Origin: UBA3792 sp045114775
GTDB taxonomy: Bacteria > Bacillota > Clostridia > Christensenellales > CAG-138
Direction: 5' to 3'
Assembly (NCBI GenBank): GCA_045114775.1
Contig: JBGULC010000010.1
Coordinates: 86,677-150,676, forward strand
DNA: 64,000 bases
The notes beneath the pieces were generated by a model. The model was not told the origin of the DNA and did not search any database. It worked only from the letters and a program-made list of their open reading frames with translations. Shown here piece after piece: positions 50,864-59,357 of the stretch; position 1 is the stretch's first letter, and each line of letters begins with the position of its first letter. Position numbers and translations under genes: made by a program.

Positions 50864-53739
50864 GTTCCCATATTTAGCTGAAGCAAAATGTATCGCATCG
50901 CATCAAAGGCGTTGCTACACGCAAATGCTTGTATGTAATCTTTAATCGTGTCTTTATCTAATTCTCCAAATTGCAAAGCATCCCAACTATTTTTCTCAGC
51001 ACCCCAGTCACAAATTCCCTTGAAAATGGTAAATGGTATTGATCTTTTTTTTGTTCTTTGGCAAGCAAAATGTATCCCGCTTGCTTCCATTTCTCCCCCA
51101 ATAATTGTTTGTCCGATTTTTCCCGCAGCATCTACAAGTTGTTTCTTTTCTTCTGCATCGCTGAGGACAGTCCCACCTGTCAGAATTGATCCGAAGAACC
51201 ATTCAAAGTCACCAACATCCTCGGGTGGAGATTTCCGATCTAGAGGATGAAGTTGTGCGATCAAGTTTGCATCGATTGTATATGTATCATCAGGTCGCAA
51301 TTTGATTGTTCCGTCTGTAACCTTATTGAAACTATCATAGAAAACCAGGTTCTTAGCCACTAGAACATCACCTAAAGATTGCTTACTTGGGTCAATTCCA
51401 AAAGCAACGCCGACTGAAAAGACATATTTCGGTTGAAAGCGATCCAAGGCAGAATCTACTGCGTTGAATGAGCCATACATCGTAAATGATGACATATCGT
51501 TCGGCCAGATATGGACTACAGAGATATGACCAATCGTAGCAAATTGATATAAAAGACCATCGATCACAAATGAATCAAGCTTTTGCCCATTATTCTCTTG
51601 CATCAAGCGCCATGTCACAATTCGACCTTCGACGGAATTAGCACTAAGGAGCAACACATCGCAGTTTTTGATCCTTTCATCAAAAGTAATCCTTCTCATA
51701 TTATTGTGCCCCGGTACATTCAGCTTTTTTCCAAATTGCTGTCTTATTTGTACCCCGTGTGTACTCCAAAAACTTACAATATTATCCCGTACTTCTTCTC
51801 TATGGGCAATCTGCTCCATAATTCTTTTTTCCATCTCATGGTTAATTTCAATGATAACTTTTTCTTCATCTAAACTCACAGTAATGTCCTCCTTTTGAAT
51901 CATGCATAGAAAAACCGGATTTTCCTTTAACCCCAATGTCAACAAATGATTACGATAATGTGATATTAGGTTATCTTTCTGTATTTTCAAAAATGTCTTT
52001 TGCTTCTCTTGAAAGACAGGCAGACAAATATTGGTATTCTTAATAATTTGATAGTCTCTGATAGAAATGCAATCACAGAAGTTACGACTATAGTAGAAAC
52101 AGTAGAGTAACGCTATATCGAGTGCTCTAGTCGCATATCTTTTTTTGTCATCTAACAACCTTCCCAGTCGATTCTCTCTTATCTTTTTCCACGGTCTCCC
52201 TTCATCGTCTTTATATTCGTAGCCATCCTCCGCGACATCACCAAAAAAGCACATCCCCCAACCACGATTTCTAATTTCTTCTGGTGTGCCTGGCGTAAGC
52301 TGTTTTGCAAAAGCAAGCGTGTACTGATTGTTAGGGTCGATTGGTGCCATTCCATAAGCGATTCCAAGAGAAAGCATAGTATCCGGCTCATGGTCGTTCA
52401 CATATTCGACAAATACTGTATGATTAACTTGTTTCAGTTTCAAAACAAAATAAATGATTTCATCACGTAGTTTCAGAAAGGACTTTTCTTTTGGCAAATC
52501 TAAGCCTTTGAACTGCGTTTCGATATCTTTCTTTCCCTGATAGGTGCTTTTATAGACGGAGAATAGATTATCATACATCTTTTTGCAATCCTCTTGCTCC
52601 ATTCCGGAAAGCACAGGTTTAAGCATATTTGTGATATCATCATAAAAAGTTTGCGAGTACCACCATACAATTCTATCTGGATGATTCAATGCAGCATCAA
52701 TCATTGCATTTACAATGAAATAAACTAAGAATTCACGGTGATAGAACTGCTGAATGCCACCGTTTCTATTTGGTATTTGAAGTAAGCCACGAAATACAGA
52801 CACTTCCTTGACGAATGTTGGATGTTTTCCTATATACACATCCAACGCAATATTTCTCATATACTCATAGCTGGTCTCCCTATCAAAAGTATATTTCTTT
52901 TCTTTGCATTCCCTATCTATCCATTTATTAAGAAACAATTCTATCAGTTCATACTCGTTGTGTATACCTTCAAGATCATTATTCTCAGCTATAAACAAAA
53001 CCATTGTAGCAAATAGCGGACGATACAGGAGAGATTTAAGGTTTTCTCTAACTTTGTTGATTCTTTGTTTGATAACCATACGATCATCATTTTCTTTAAG
53101 ACACTGCTCTACAAATTCATCGAAATCATCAGGCTTCCAAAACCCTACCTCAACACATTCATCGAATACCAGCAAAGTTTCATCTTCAAGTCGCTCATAA
53201 AAACTTGGTCTGCAGGATACCCAAAAAATAACACCAGCTTTTTCTAGATTCTTAATCAAAACTGACGCGCTTTTGCTATCACTTTGGAAGGCTTCTTCTA
53301 ATCCATCTAGAAGAAGGATCTCATTAAGTCCTTTACTACTTTTAATAATTCTTCTAAGATTTCGCCGGTAAAAAATCACGTTATTAGTATGTGACTGTAA
53401 ATCTGGTGCAAAAATGTAGCGAAAAGGCTTACCTGAAACAGATGTGTCATTTAAACCAATGCCTGTATAGAGACGTAAAAAGGTTGTTGTCTTACCGGTA
53501 CCGCCTTCGCCAACAAAAATGATGTTGCTGTTATTGTATTCTCTGTAAATACTTTCAATTCCAGTCCGATCTTTATTACATTTCCGAAGGTGAAAACGTG
53601 GTTCAATGTATGCATCCTGTAAAACAGAACCTAAGGATTGATTATCCTCAAAAGCACTAACTGCAGGACGGTTTCGTATCCTGCTGATAATCCGCTCTTT
53701 AAGCAGCAAAAGCTTTTTTGATTTATTCATGAATATCAT
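50860..53739 (-). CDS. NACHT/STAND ATPase with C-terminal nucleoside phosphorylase domain
   Basis: A 959-residue protein. Residues 65-330 are a NACHT-type NTPase: Walker A FVGEGGTGKTTTFLRL (77-85 core), Walker B ILLLDGLEEA (Asp145) and VSCRPSFYERL (sensor 1). Residues 330-690 are helical with winged-helix and possible sensor character (QFYHREFLVYFIVNAM). Residues about 690-950 match the PNP/MTA-SAH nucleosidase fold: YVFSVGVAFGIDP, IIGGEMEASGIHFAC (Glu883-Met-Glu885, ribose contacts) and FKGICDWGAEKN (Asp911, the expected catalytic acid). In bacterial NLR-like proteins the effector is usually N-terminal; here it is C-terminal. Nucleotide or ATP cleavage on phage recognition is inferred. AGGAG precedes the ATG by eight bases. 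Confidence 0.85.
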   Translation of the reverse strand: MIFMNKSKKLLLLKERIISRIRNRPAVSAFEDNQSLGSVLQDAYIEPRFHLRKCNKDRTGIESIYREYNNSNIIFVGEGGTGKTTTFLRLYTGIGLNDTSVSGKPFRYIFAPDLQSHTNNVIFYRRNLRRIIKSSKGLNEILLLDGLEEAFQSDSKSASVLIKNLEKAGVIFWVSCRPSFYERLEDETLLVFDECVEVGFWKPDDFDEFVEQCLKENDDRMVIKQRINKVRENLKSLLYRPLFATMVLFIAENNDLEGIHNEYELIELFLNKWIDRECKEKKYTFDRETSYEYMRNIALDVYIGKHPTFVKEVSVFRGLLQIPNRNGGIQQFYHREFLVYFIVNAMIDAALNHPDRIVWWYSQTFYDDITNMLKPVLSGMEQEDCKKMYDNLFSVYKSTYQGKKDIETQFKGLDLPKEKSFLKLRDEIIYFVLKLKQVNHTVFVEYVNDHEPDTMLSLGIAYGMAPIDPNNQYTLAFAKQLTPGTPEEIRNRGWGMCFFGDVAEDGYEYKDDEGRPWKKIRENRLGRLLDDKKRYATRALDIALLYCFYYSRNFCDCISIRDYQIIKNTNICLPVFQEKQKTFLKIQKDNLISHYRNHLLTLGLKENPVFLCMIQKEDITVSLDEEKVIIEINHEMEKRIMEQIAHREEVRDNIVSFWSTHGVQIRQQFGKKLNVPGHNNMRRITFDERIKNCDVLLLSANSVEGRIVTWRLMQENNGQKLDSFVIDGLLYQFATIGHISVVHIWPNDMSSFTMYGSFNAVDSALDRFQPKYVFSVGVAFGIDPSKQSLGDVLVAKNLVFYDSFNKVTDGTIKLRPDDTYTIDANLIAQLHPLDRKSPPEDVGDFEWFFGSILTGGTVLSDAEEKKQLVDAAGKIGQTIIGGEMEASGIHFACQRTKKRSIPFTIFKGICDWGAEKNSWDALQFGELDKDTIKDYIQAFACSNAFDAMRYILLQLNMGT

Positions 53740-53750
53740 ACCATCAACTC

Positions 53751-53861
53751 CTAATTGTTTTCATTGAAAAGCTGTATTGGAGTATGCCTATGCAACTTTT
53801 CTAGTGAGCTCTCGCTTATATTAGAATCCCGATAGAATAGCAGTATCCTGTCTAAAAGCAT
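53751..53861 (-). CDS. Possible 36-residue leader or partner protein of the NACHT gene
   Basis: ATG at 53861 after AAAAGGTG, reading MLLDRILLFYRDSNISESSL and ending THPIQLFNENN-like residues at a TAG whose last bases belong to the NACHT gene's ribosome binding site (TTAGGAG). Position and start site suggest translation coupled to the NACHT gene. It is short, so coding status is uncertain. No function proposed. Confidence 0.4.
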   Translation of the reverse strand: MLLDRILLFYRDSNISESSLEKLHRHTPIQLFNENN

Positions 53862-53942
53862 CATTTTCACCTTTTCTATAATATCTTGGTGATATTTTTA
53901 TTGCGTCAGTATTCATTATGTCTTCACGAATTCTCCTCTAAT

Positions 53943-53970
53943 ATATTATGAAAGAAGATGTTGTGGTCAA
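53943..53970 (-). promoter_or_regulatory. Promoter of the NACHT transcript
   Basis: Minus strand TTGACC (53970-53965), 16-base spacer, TAATAT (53948-53943), upstream of the small open frame and the NACHT gene. Confidence 0.5.
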
Positions 53971-54109
53971 TTGAATTCTGATCACCCCTTATAATACTTT
54001 ATAACACTACAAACCAACAAATAATCCGTTCGAATAATAATATATTTTGTCAATTATATCTTGCTGTTTCAGTCGTTCATTCGACTCTTCAGAAAGAAGA
54101 TGTATCATA

Positions 54110-54138
54110 TAGACTGTAACTACTTTTTTTGCTATACT
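54110..54138 (+). promoter_or_regulatory. Promoter of the 1233-residue gene
   Basis: TAGACT (54110-54115), 17-base spacer, TATACT (54133-54138); the ATG at 54189 follows AAAAGGAG. The 53740-54188 interval is a divergent promoter region for two large defence-like genes. Confidence 0.5.
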
Positions 54139-54188
54139 ATGTTTATCTTTGAAGAATCCTGCAAAATGAGCAGATAAAAGGAGTACTT

Positions 54189-57100
54189 ATGGCAAATCGA
54201 CATCCAAGTATTACATGGCCGGTTTTCGAAATGTGCAACGAGAATCATACAGAGGCGTTTGAAGATATGACGCGAAAGCTGTTTAATGCTCATTTTGCTG
54301 GCAACCAAGAATTGATCTCTGATGGCATTAACCCTGGTATAGAAGTATTGCCAGTGTTAGAATGTGAAGCGAAAGAAGGGAACCAAAGAAAGAGGATTAG
54401 TTTTCAATCAAAATACTTTGGCAAAAAGAATAGCTATTCGGATATCATGGATTCTGCAGAACAAACTGTCAAGCATTATCTAGGGAAGATTGACAAGGTA
54501 TATTTGTTTTGTAACAATGATCTACGGGTTACATGTGATGGATATAAATCTGCCGAAAAGATTCTTTCGGATGCTGGGATTGAACTTGTACCAATAACAA
54601 ATAAAAGGGTTCTTGATCTTGTTTTTCAATATCCTCCAATATACAACTACTATTTCAGACCGAGGGATATCCCGGATTTAGGTTGTGACGGTCAACCTAG
54701 TTTTACGATTGCCCAAATAGTGGCTAAATTGTCAAGCGCTCCTTCTTCCGAAGAAATGCCATCGCTTGATCCTGCTCTTTTAGAGAATCTCATACATGAG
54801 AAACTTGTGACATGCCAAAAGCATATTCTTAATCTGGAACTGGATCAACTAAAAGCCGAATTAGATAGATTACTCTCTCATAACTTAAGTGGAATTGAGG
54901 GCAGTGATACTTTACTTTTTTATCAGAATCTTCTAAATGTACACGAAGGAAAAACTGTTGAGCAACTGAATGTAGATGAAAAGCATAGAGCGGAAATAGA
55001 TTGGCTAAGGGAGTTCTATCTGAACCCATATGAAATCTCGTTTAGTGAGTTTATAAGACATTCCGATGTAACGCAAGTTTTCATATTAAATAAATTGTTT
55101 GCCACAAAGAAATGGGCTGTAATCATAGCCCTTTATGAGCAAAAGAGCGGGGTGGAGTGCATTTGGGAGCAGATGGAACTTCACTATGGTCTTTCGCTCT
55201 TTAATTTACAAAAGTATAAAGAAGCAAGTTGCGTATTGCATGGGCTGTTTGATAAGACGAAGGCTCCTGCACATGAAATGTATTCAAAGTTCGCGGACAT
55301 TCAACTTTTAAACAGTTCATTCAGGGCTGGAATGGCTGCAAATAACAACGCACTGGCTGAATTGATCTCCTCTTTAAATACTTTCAAAGGTATTAAACAA
55401 TACCAATCTTCAGAATTATTAGTAGCCTTGCTGACAATGGAGTCATACTATTATATTGGTATGTCAGATAAGGGGTATTTGGAAAAGGCAATTTCTGCAT
55501 ATGACACATTCTCGAATAATGTCCGAAATGATGCCTTTGTGCGATTCTATTATGCGTTGTGCATTGAGTACAATGGAGACGTAGAGAAAGCGATAGCATT
55601 ATATGAAACAATGCAATGGAAAGCCGATGAGACCACAGCGTATAGATATTTGTCTTGTCTCATCCTGACCGGTCAAAACGAAAAAGCATGGCAACAATAT
55701 GGATTATTAGAAGACAATTCAAAAACTGAAAGAACCTATGCGCTCTCATTGTTTGCGTTGGATAGAATAGACACTCAAAAGTCTCGTGATCTTGCAAAGG
55801 ATTGGATCTACACGCATTCAAGTAATATATCAAGTTTCGTATCATTTATCATTTATGTGGATGATACGGAAACTATCTCTTCTCTGGTCGTGCCACAACT
55901 AAAGAAGTTTATTGCTGATGAAAAAATAAACAACCTATCTTTCCGTCAACGAGTTGAACTAATTATTTGGTTGGCACATAATGTCGAAATTGAAATCATG
56001 GAACCTGTTCTTTTGACGATTGATGATTTAGCATTACTTAACGATTTTACCATTAAAGGGATCTATTGGTCATTAGAAAATGCATGTCAAAAGTCAAACG
56101 TTTTCACGGACCGAGTCATGGAAACTACAACTATAGCACAAGCAATAGAAAAGATTGCAGACAGGTTTCTGAAAGCAGAGATTAAGAAAGAACTGTTTTT
56201 ACGAATCAAAATTGCTTGTGTAACTGCAAGGAATAACAAAATCAGCTCATTAGCGTATTCAAAAGAACTGTTTGATCTTACACATGATGAAACAACCGCA
56301 AGAAATATTATCAATCTTCTAGTAGAGCGAAAAGAAGACGATGCTTCATCATATCAGCCGTATTTTGAGGCATTGAAAAATACTGAGGATCCTGATCAGT
56401 GCATGACGATTGCCGCCGGGTTATTGCTGCTCGGAAAAGAACAGGAAGCGGATCGGTATGCATATAGGGCAATTTACTATTTGAATGGAGAAGATAATTT
56501 CGATATCTATAATCGTTATTTCCATCTTGACAATTATAATATGCGATGGTTACAGGAAAATGAGACCGAACCAGTTCGTTCTTCAAAGGGAGATGCAGTT
56601 GTTACACTTGAGTCTTCATCTCCGTCTGACAAACCAGTGGAATGGGTTGTGTGCTTGGATTCGGAAAAGGAATTATCGCAGGATGGCAATAGAAGCATGG
56701 ACATTCACCATTTAAATCCAACAGATACGGATTATCTTAAAATCAGGAGCGCAGGATTAAACCAAGTCGTAAAACTGAAGAATGGAACATTCCAAGTAAA
56801 ACGAATTGTATCCAGAAAAAAGTTTTGCAGATCTTTTGTGTTTGGCAAGATGCAAGCAAACCCGGATAAATTCTCTGGAGTTATCTTATCCGTTTCGACC
56901 GAAAATCCAGAAGACATGATAGAACAACTTCGAAAGCTTAGTGATAGATCAGAGCAACAGAAAGCAAATTTAAGGATGTATCATTTCGAGGATACCAGTG
57001 TCGGCATACCTATTGAAGTCGTTGGTTTTATGGATTATGACCGTTACATTGGAACACTTACTTATCTGTTGGTTGAACCGGATGAAGCCTTTTATGCTGG

Positions 57101-57890
57101 AGAAATAATTTATGAGATCGATGAGGAACAAGACTTAAAATATATCCCTACGCTTTCAACCCTTGTGCTTCTAAGTATAATGAATAGGCTAGACATATTA
57201 GATATTATTAAGCAAAGAATAGTGATCCCACAGAGCTATCACTTGTTCTTTATGAAATTGCTTGATAAAGTACTTAACGAGAAAGCTATGGGAGCTAAAA
57301 CGCTATTATTTAATGGGGATAAACCTGTAATAATAGATCGTGACCCCAAAATCTCTGATGTTTTGGAACGGATCATAGACTTCTGCGATAGTTGCGAGAC
57401 GGCTGAAGTCACTGATATCGAGCGAATGGACTTTTCTTTTGCACAGGCATTAAGAGGAGAAGATTTGATGACGGCATTAAGGTTGAGTGTCATTCAGTTG
57501 GATGCTTTGATTTTGGCGAAGAGAGAGTCGGCTATCTATTTGAGCGATGATCTCTTTTTCCGCAAAATGGCAAACTGGACAGGCATTAAGCATTGTAATA
57601 CCGCATCGATCTTACTGTTGCACGAAGATCAAGAATACCGGAATTCATTTGCAAAAGATCTTGCAAAAACAAACTATATTTATGTACCCTTAGCAGGTAT
57701 TTCCTTTAAAACTATTCAAGAAATGCAAGATGATTTGTTATCCGGAAAAAGAAAAAAGGAATTCAATGTAGGATGGATTCAACAGTACTATGCAACAATG
57801 GATGCTGTTTTGCAACAGTTGCTCGGTCATTTTGAATCTGCCATGGAAAAGTCAACTGGCGATGATAAGATAACGAAGGAAAGTAATTAA
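54189..57890 (+). CDS. Composite protein: restriction-nuclease-like N-terminus, helical repeats, PIN-like C-terminus
   Basis: A 1233-residue cytoplasmic protein. Residues 1-160 resemble Mrr-type restriction nucleases: TEAFEDMTRKLFNAHF (helix with Glu), GINPGIEVLPV (acid at 52) and KRISFQSKYFG (Gln73-x-Lys75). Residues about 190-770 are TPR-like helices (such as ALCIEYNGDVEKAIALYETM). A beta region (about 795-900, GDAVVTLESSSPSDKPVEWV) recalls the GreA/GreB C-terminal domain. Residues about 1000-1170 look PIN-like (VIQLDALILAKRESAIYLSD then DLFFRKMANW; Asp1105, Asp1120, Asp1121), although the usual first Asp seems replaced (KYIPTLSTLVLL). Function is inferred as a self-contained sensor with one or two nucleases. 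It is monocistronic and divergent from the NACHT gene. Confidence 0.72.
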   Translation: MANRHPSITWPVFEMCNENHTEAFEDMTRKLFNAHFAGNQELISDGINPGIEVLPVLECEAKEGNQRKRISFQSKYFGKKNSYSDIMDSAEQTVKHYLGKIDKVYLFCNNDLRVTCDGYKSAEKILSDAGIELVPITNKRVLDLVFQYPPIYNYYFRPRDIPDLGCDGQPSFTIAQIVAKLSSAPSSEEMPSLDPALLENLIHEKLVTCQKHILNLELDQLKAELDRLLSHNLSGIEGSDTLLFYQNLLNVHEGKTVEQLNVDEKHRAEIDWLREFYLNPYEISFSEFIRHSDVTQVFILNKLFATKKWAVIIALYEQKSGVECIWEQMELHYGLSLFNLQKYKEASCVLHGLFDKTKAPAHEMYSKFADIQLLNSSFRAGMAANNNALAELISSLNTFKGIKQYQSSELLVALLTMESYYYIGMSDKGYLEKAISAYDTFSNNVRNDAFVRFYYALCIEYNGDVEKAIALYETMQWKADETTAYRYLSCLILTGQNEKAWQQYGLLEDNSKTERTYALSLFALDRIDTQKSRDLAKDWIYTHSSNISSFVSFIIYVDDTETISSLVVPQLKKFIADEKINNLSFRQRVELIIWLAHNVEIEIMEPVLLTIDDLALLNDFTIKGIYWSLENACQKSNVFTDRVMETTTIAQAIEKIADRFLKAEIKKELFLRIKIACVTARNNKISSLAYSKELFDLTHDETTARNIINLLVERKEDDASSYQPYFEALKNTEDPDQCMTIAAGLLLLGKEQEADRYAYRAIYYLNGEDNFDIYNRYFHLDNYNMRWLQENETEPVRSSKGDAVVTLESSSPSDKPVEWVVCLDSEKELSQDGNRSMDIHHLNPTDTDYLKIRSAGLNQVVKLKNGTFQVKRIVSRKKFCRSFVFGKMQANPDKFSGVILSVSTENPEDMIEQLRKLSDRSEQQKANLRMYHFEDTSVGIPIEVVGFMDYDRYIGTLTYLLVEPDEAFYAGEIIYEIDEEQDLKYIPTLSTLVLLSIMNRLDILDIIKQRIVIPQSYHLFFMKLLDKVLNEKAMGAKTLLFNGDKPVIIDRDPKISDVLERIIDFCDSCETAEVTDIERMDFSFAQALRGEDLMTALRLSVIQLDALILAKRESAIYLSDDLFFRKMANWTGIKHCNTASILLLHEDQEYRNSFAKDLAKTNYIYVPLAGISFKTIQEMQDDLLSGKRKKEFNVGWIQQYYATMDAVLQQLLGHFESAMEKSTGDDKITKESN

Positions 57891-57939
57891 TCGGATAGCA
57901 CCATCAGCGTTTGATTGAAAATAACAATTAGTAGAGACG

Positions 57940-58008
57940 TCAACCTGAAGGTGGTATCTTGTTTATGATTATGAGGTAATTAAGTTCGTTTTGTATTCCT
58001 TTTGACAT
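57940..58008 (-). pseudogene. Truncated 5' end of a gene behind an intact operator
   Basis: ATG at 58008 after GTGGGG reads MSKGIQNELNYLIIINKIPP and stops after 22 codons. It has the look of a gene start (promoter and operator intact, see 58023-58052) whose body was deleted. Nothing else is visible in the 57891-58173 gap. Confidence 0.45.
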
Positions 58009-58022
58009 ATAAATCACCCCAC

Positions 58023-58052
58023 TTGTTAGACATTATATCACATGTCTAACAA
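58023..58052 (-). promoter_or_regulatory. Perfect palindrome around a -10 box
   Basis: TTGTTAGACAT (58023-58033) and ATGTCTAACAA (58042-58052) are perfect 11-base arms. On the minus strand a TATAAT (58037-58032) lies within it, 25 bases before the truncated frame. It looks like the operator of a lost autoregulated gene. Confidence 0.6.
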
Positions 58053-58139
58053 AAGGGGGTGCCGTTAAGATACGCGAAAGAGGATCTTAACGGTTCCTCT
58101 GGAAGTCAGAGCGCACACCATTAAATTATGAGAGAAATA

Positions 58140-58167
58140 CCGCCTGCGGTTGGTTGACCGCAGGCGG
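58140..58167 (-). terminator. Terminator hairpin after the AlbA/RecG-like gene
   Basis: CCGCCTGCGGT and ACCGCAGGCGG, perfect 11-base arms with a six-base loop; on the minus strand followed by TATTTCTC. It lies seven bases after the stop codon. Confidence 0.65.
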
Positions 58168-58173
58168 GGCGAC

Positions 58174-59340
58174 TTATGCCTTGATATACCTTTGATTACG
58201 ACTGCTGGGCTTTTCGGGAATGGTCATTTTAATTTGCCCGGAGTCAAGCAAAGGTTTTAAATAGCGTATTGTAAAACTTTTTGTACTCTTGAATCCGCAA
58301 TGCGCGATTATTTCAGATTTACTCCGTGCAACATTGCAGAAACTCAATATTTTATCTTGGGTGTTTACTTGGGTCTTATCTTGGGTGTTTACTTGGGTGC
58401 TCGCACCTAAGTTGTAGTTCACATTCTTAATCACAACAGTAAAAGAGGTCGGGGTCGAATAAAACGCTGGTCGGTACTCCTCCGTATAGCCGGGGAGCTT
58501 TGCGGTTTCATTGATAATTTTTCGAAGTCCGCTGCCGCGACGCTCCATATACCTCATGCGATGAAACAGATCCGCAATGATAGGGTTTCGCCGCTCAGAT
58601 TTGATGTTGTTAATATCTTGATCCTGCACGTTTATCCCACAGAACATTCCTCCGGGAGACGTGATCTCAAGCCGGTCGTCAAACATATCGACATGGACTT
58701 CGCTGCCCATAATCAAATAGTCACGATGTATCAATGCATTTACCAACGTCTCAGTAATGGCCCTTTCTGCGTAGTCAGGTTTGTCAATTCGTTCGGTTGC
58801 CGTCTTTGCAAAGCGAACCTTTGAATTGGTACGGATGAAATCGCTTGTATTCTGCAACAGATAGATCAGATTACCCTCGAATTCTTTGTCATCAATGGCA
58901 TCGTCATAGATGGAACCCTTTTCAAGACCGTTCCACCGAGTACAGAACACCCTTGAGTTATATACGATGTGCTGATCAGCGAGCAAAGATCCTGCCCGAG
59001 TCAACATATTTTCATTCGTGACAAGTGAGAACGACGCGTAGTCCTTTGATTCGAAATGCAGCTTCGTGCGTTGGAGATAGGTCGCTTCCAGGAGAGTAAA
59101 GCTATAGTCGTTTTTACTGAAATGCGTGGGAACGGCATCGTAGGTTTGATGTGTACCGCGAAGGATCAATTCATTAAGGATATGGTCCGGAGCCGGTACA
59201 CTTTCGTTGCCAAGGCGCACAAACGCCTGCTTCACTCCGTCTGCAACATAGTAGTATGGAGTGGAGCTCCCTGGTTTTACAACCAAAGCGATATAGTCCT
59301 TGCCGTTCTCATGAAAGGGAGTCAACACAACATTTGGCAT
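58174..59340 (-). CDS. AlbA_2/RecG-like ATP-binding regulator, N-terminally truncated
   Basis: A 388-residue protein of the divergent AlbA-2/HATPase_c_4 family. It starts MPNVVLTPFHENGKDYIALV, in the middle of the AlbA_2 domain, and continues with VADGVKQAFVRLGNESVPAP, AITETLVNALIHRDYLIMGS, VDMFDDRLEITSPGGMF, NPIIADLFHRMRYMERRGSG (ATP-binding-like) and a C-terminal winged helix after TQVNTQDKTQVNTQDK. Full-length relatives have about 100 more N-terminal residues with an ELKE motif; these are missing and the gene begins 17 bases after the stop of an unrelated truncated gene. Likely a rearrangement product; it may still be translated. Confidence 0.8.
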   Translation of the reverse strand: MPNVVLTPFHENGKDYIALVVKPGSSTPYYYVADGVKQAFVRLGNESVPAPDHILNELILRGTHQTYDAVPTHFSKNDYSFTLLEATYLQRTKLHFESKDYASFSLVTNENMLTRAGSLLADQHIVYNSRVFCTRWNGLEKGSIYDDAIDDKEFEGNLIYLLQNTSDFIRTNSKVRFAKTATERIDKPDYAERAITETLVNALIHRDYLIMGSEVHVDMFDDRLEITSPGGMFCGINVQDQDINNIKSERRNPIIADLFHRMRYMERRGSGLRKIINETAKLPGYTEEYRPAFYSTPTSFTVVIKNVNYNLGASTQVNTQDKTQVNTQDKILSFCNVARSKSEIIAHCGFKSTKSFTIRYLKPLLDSGQIKMTIPEKPSSRNQRYIKA

Positions 59341-59357
59341 AGGAGAAATACGATCTT

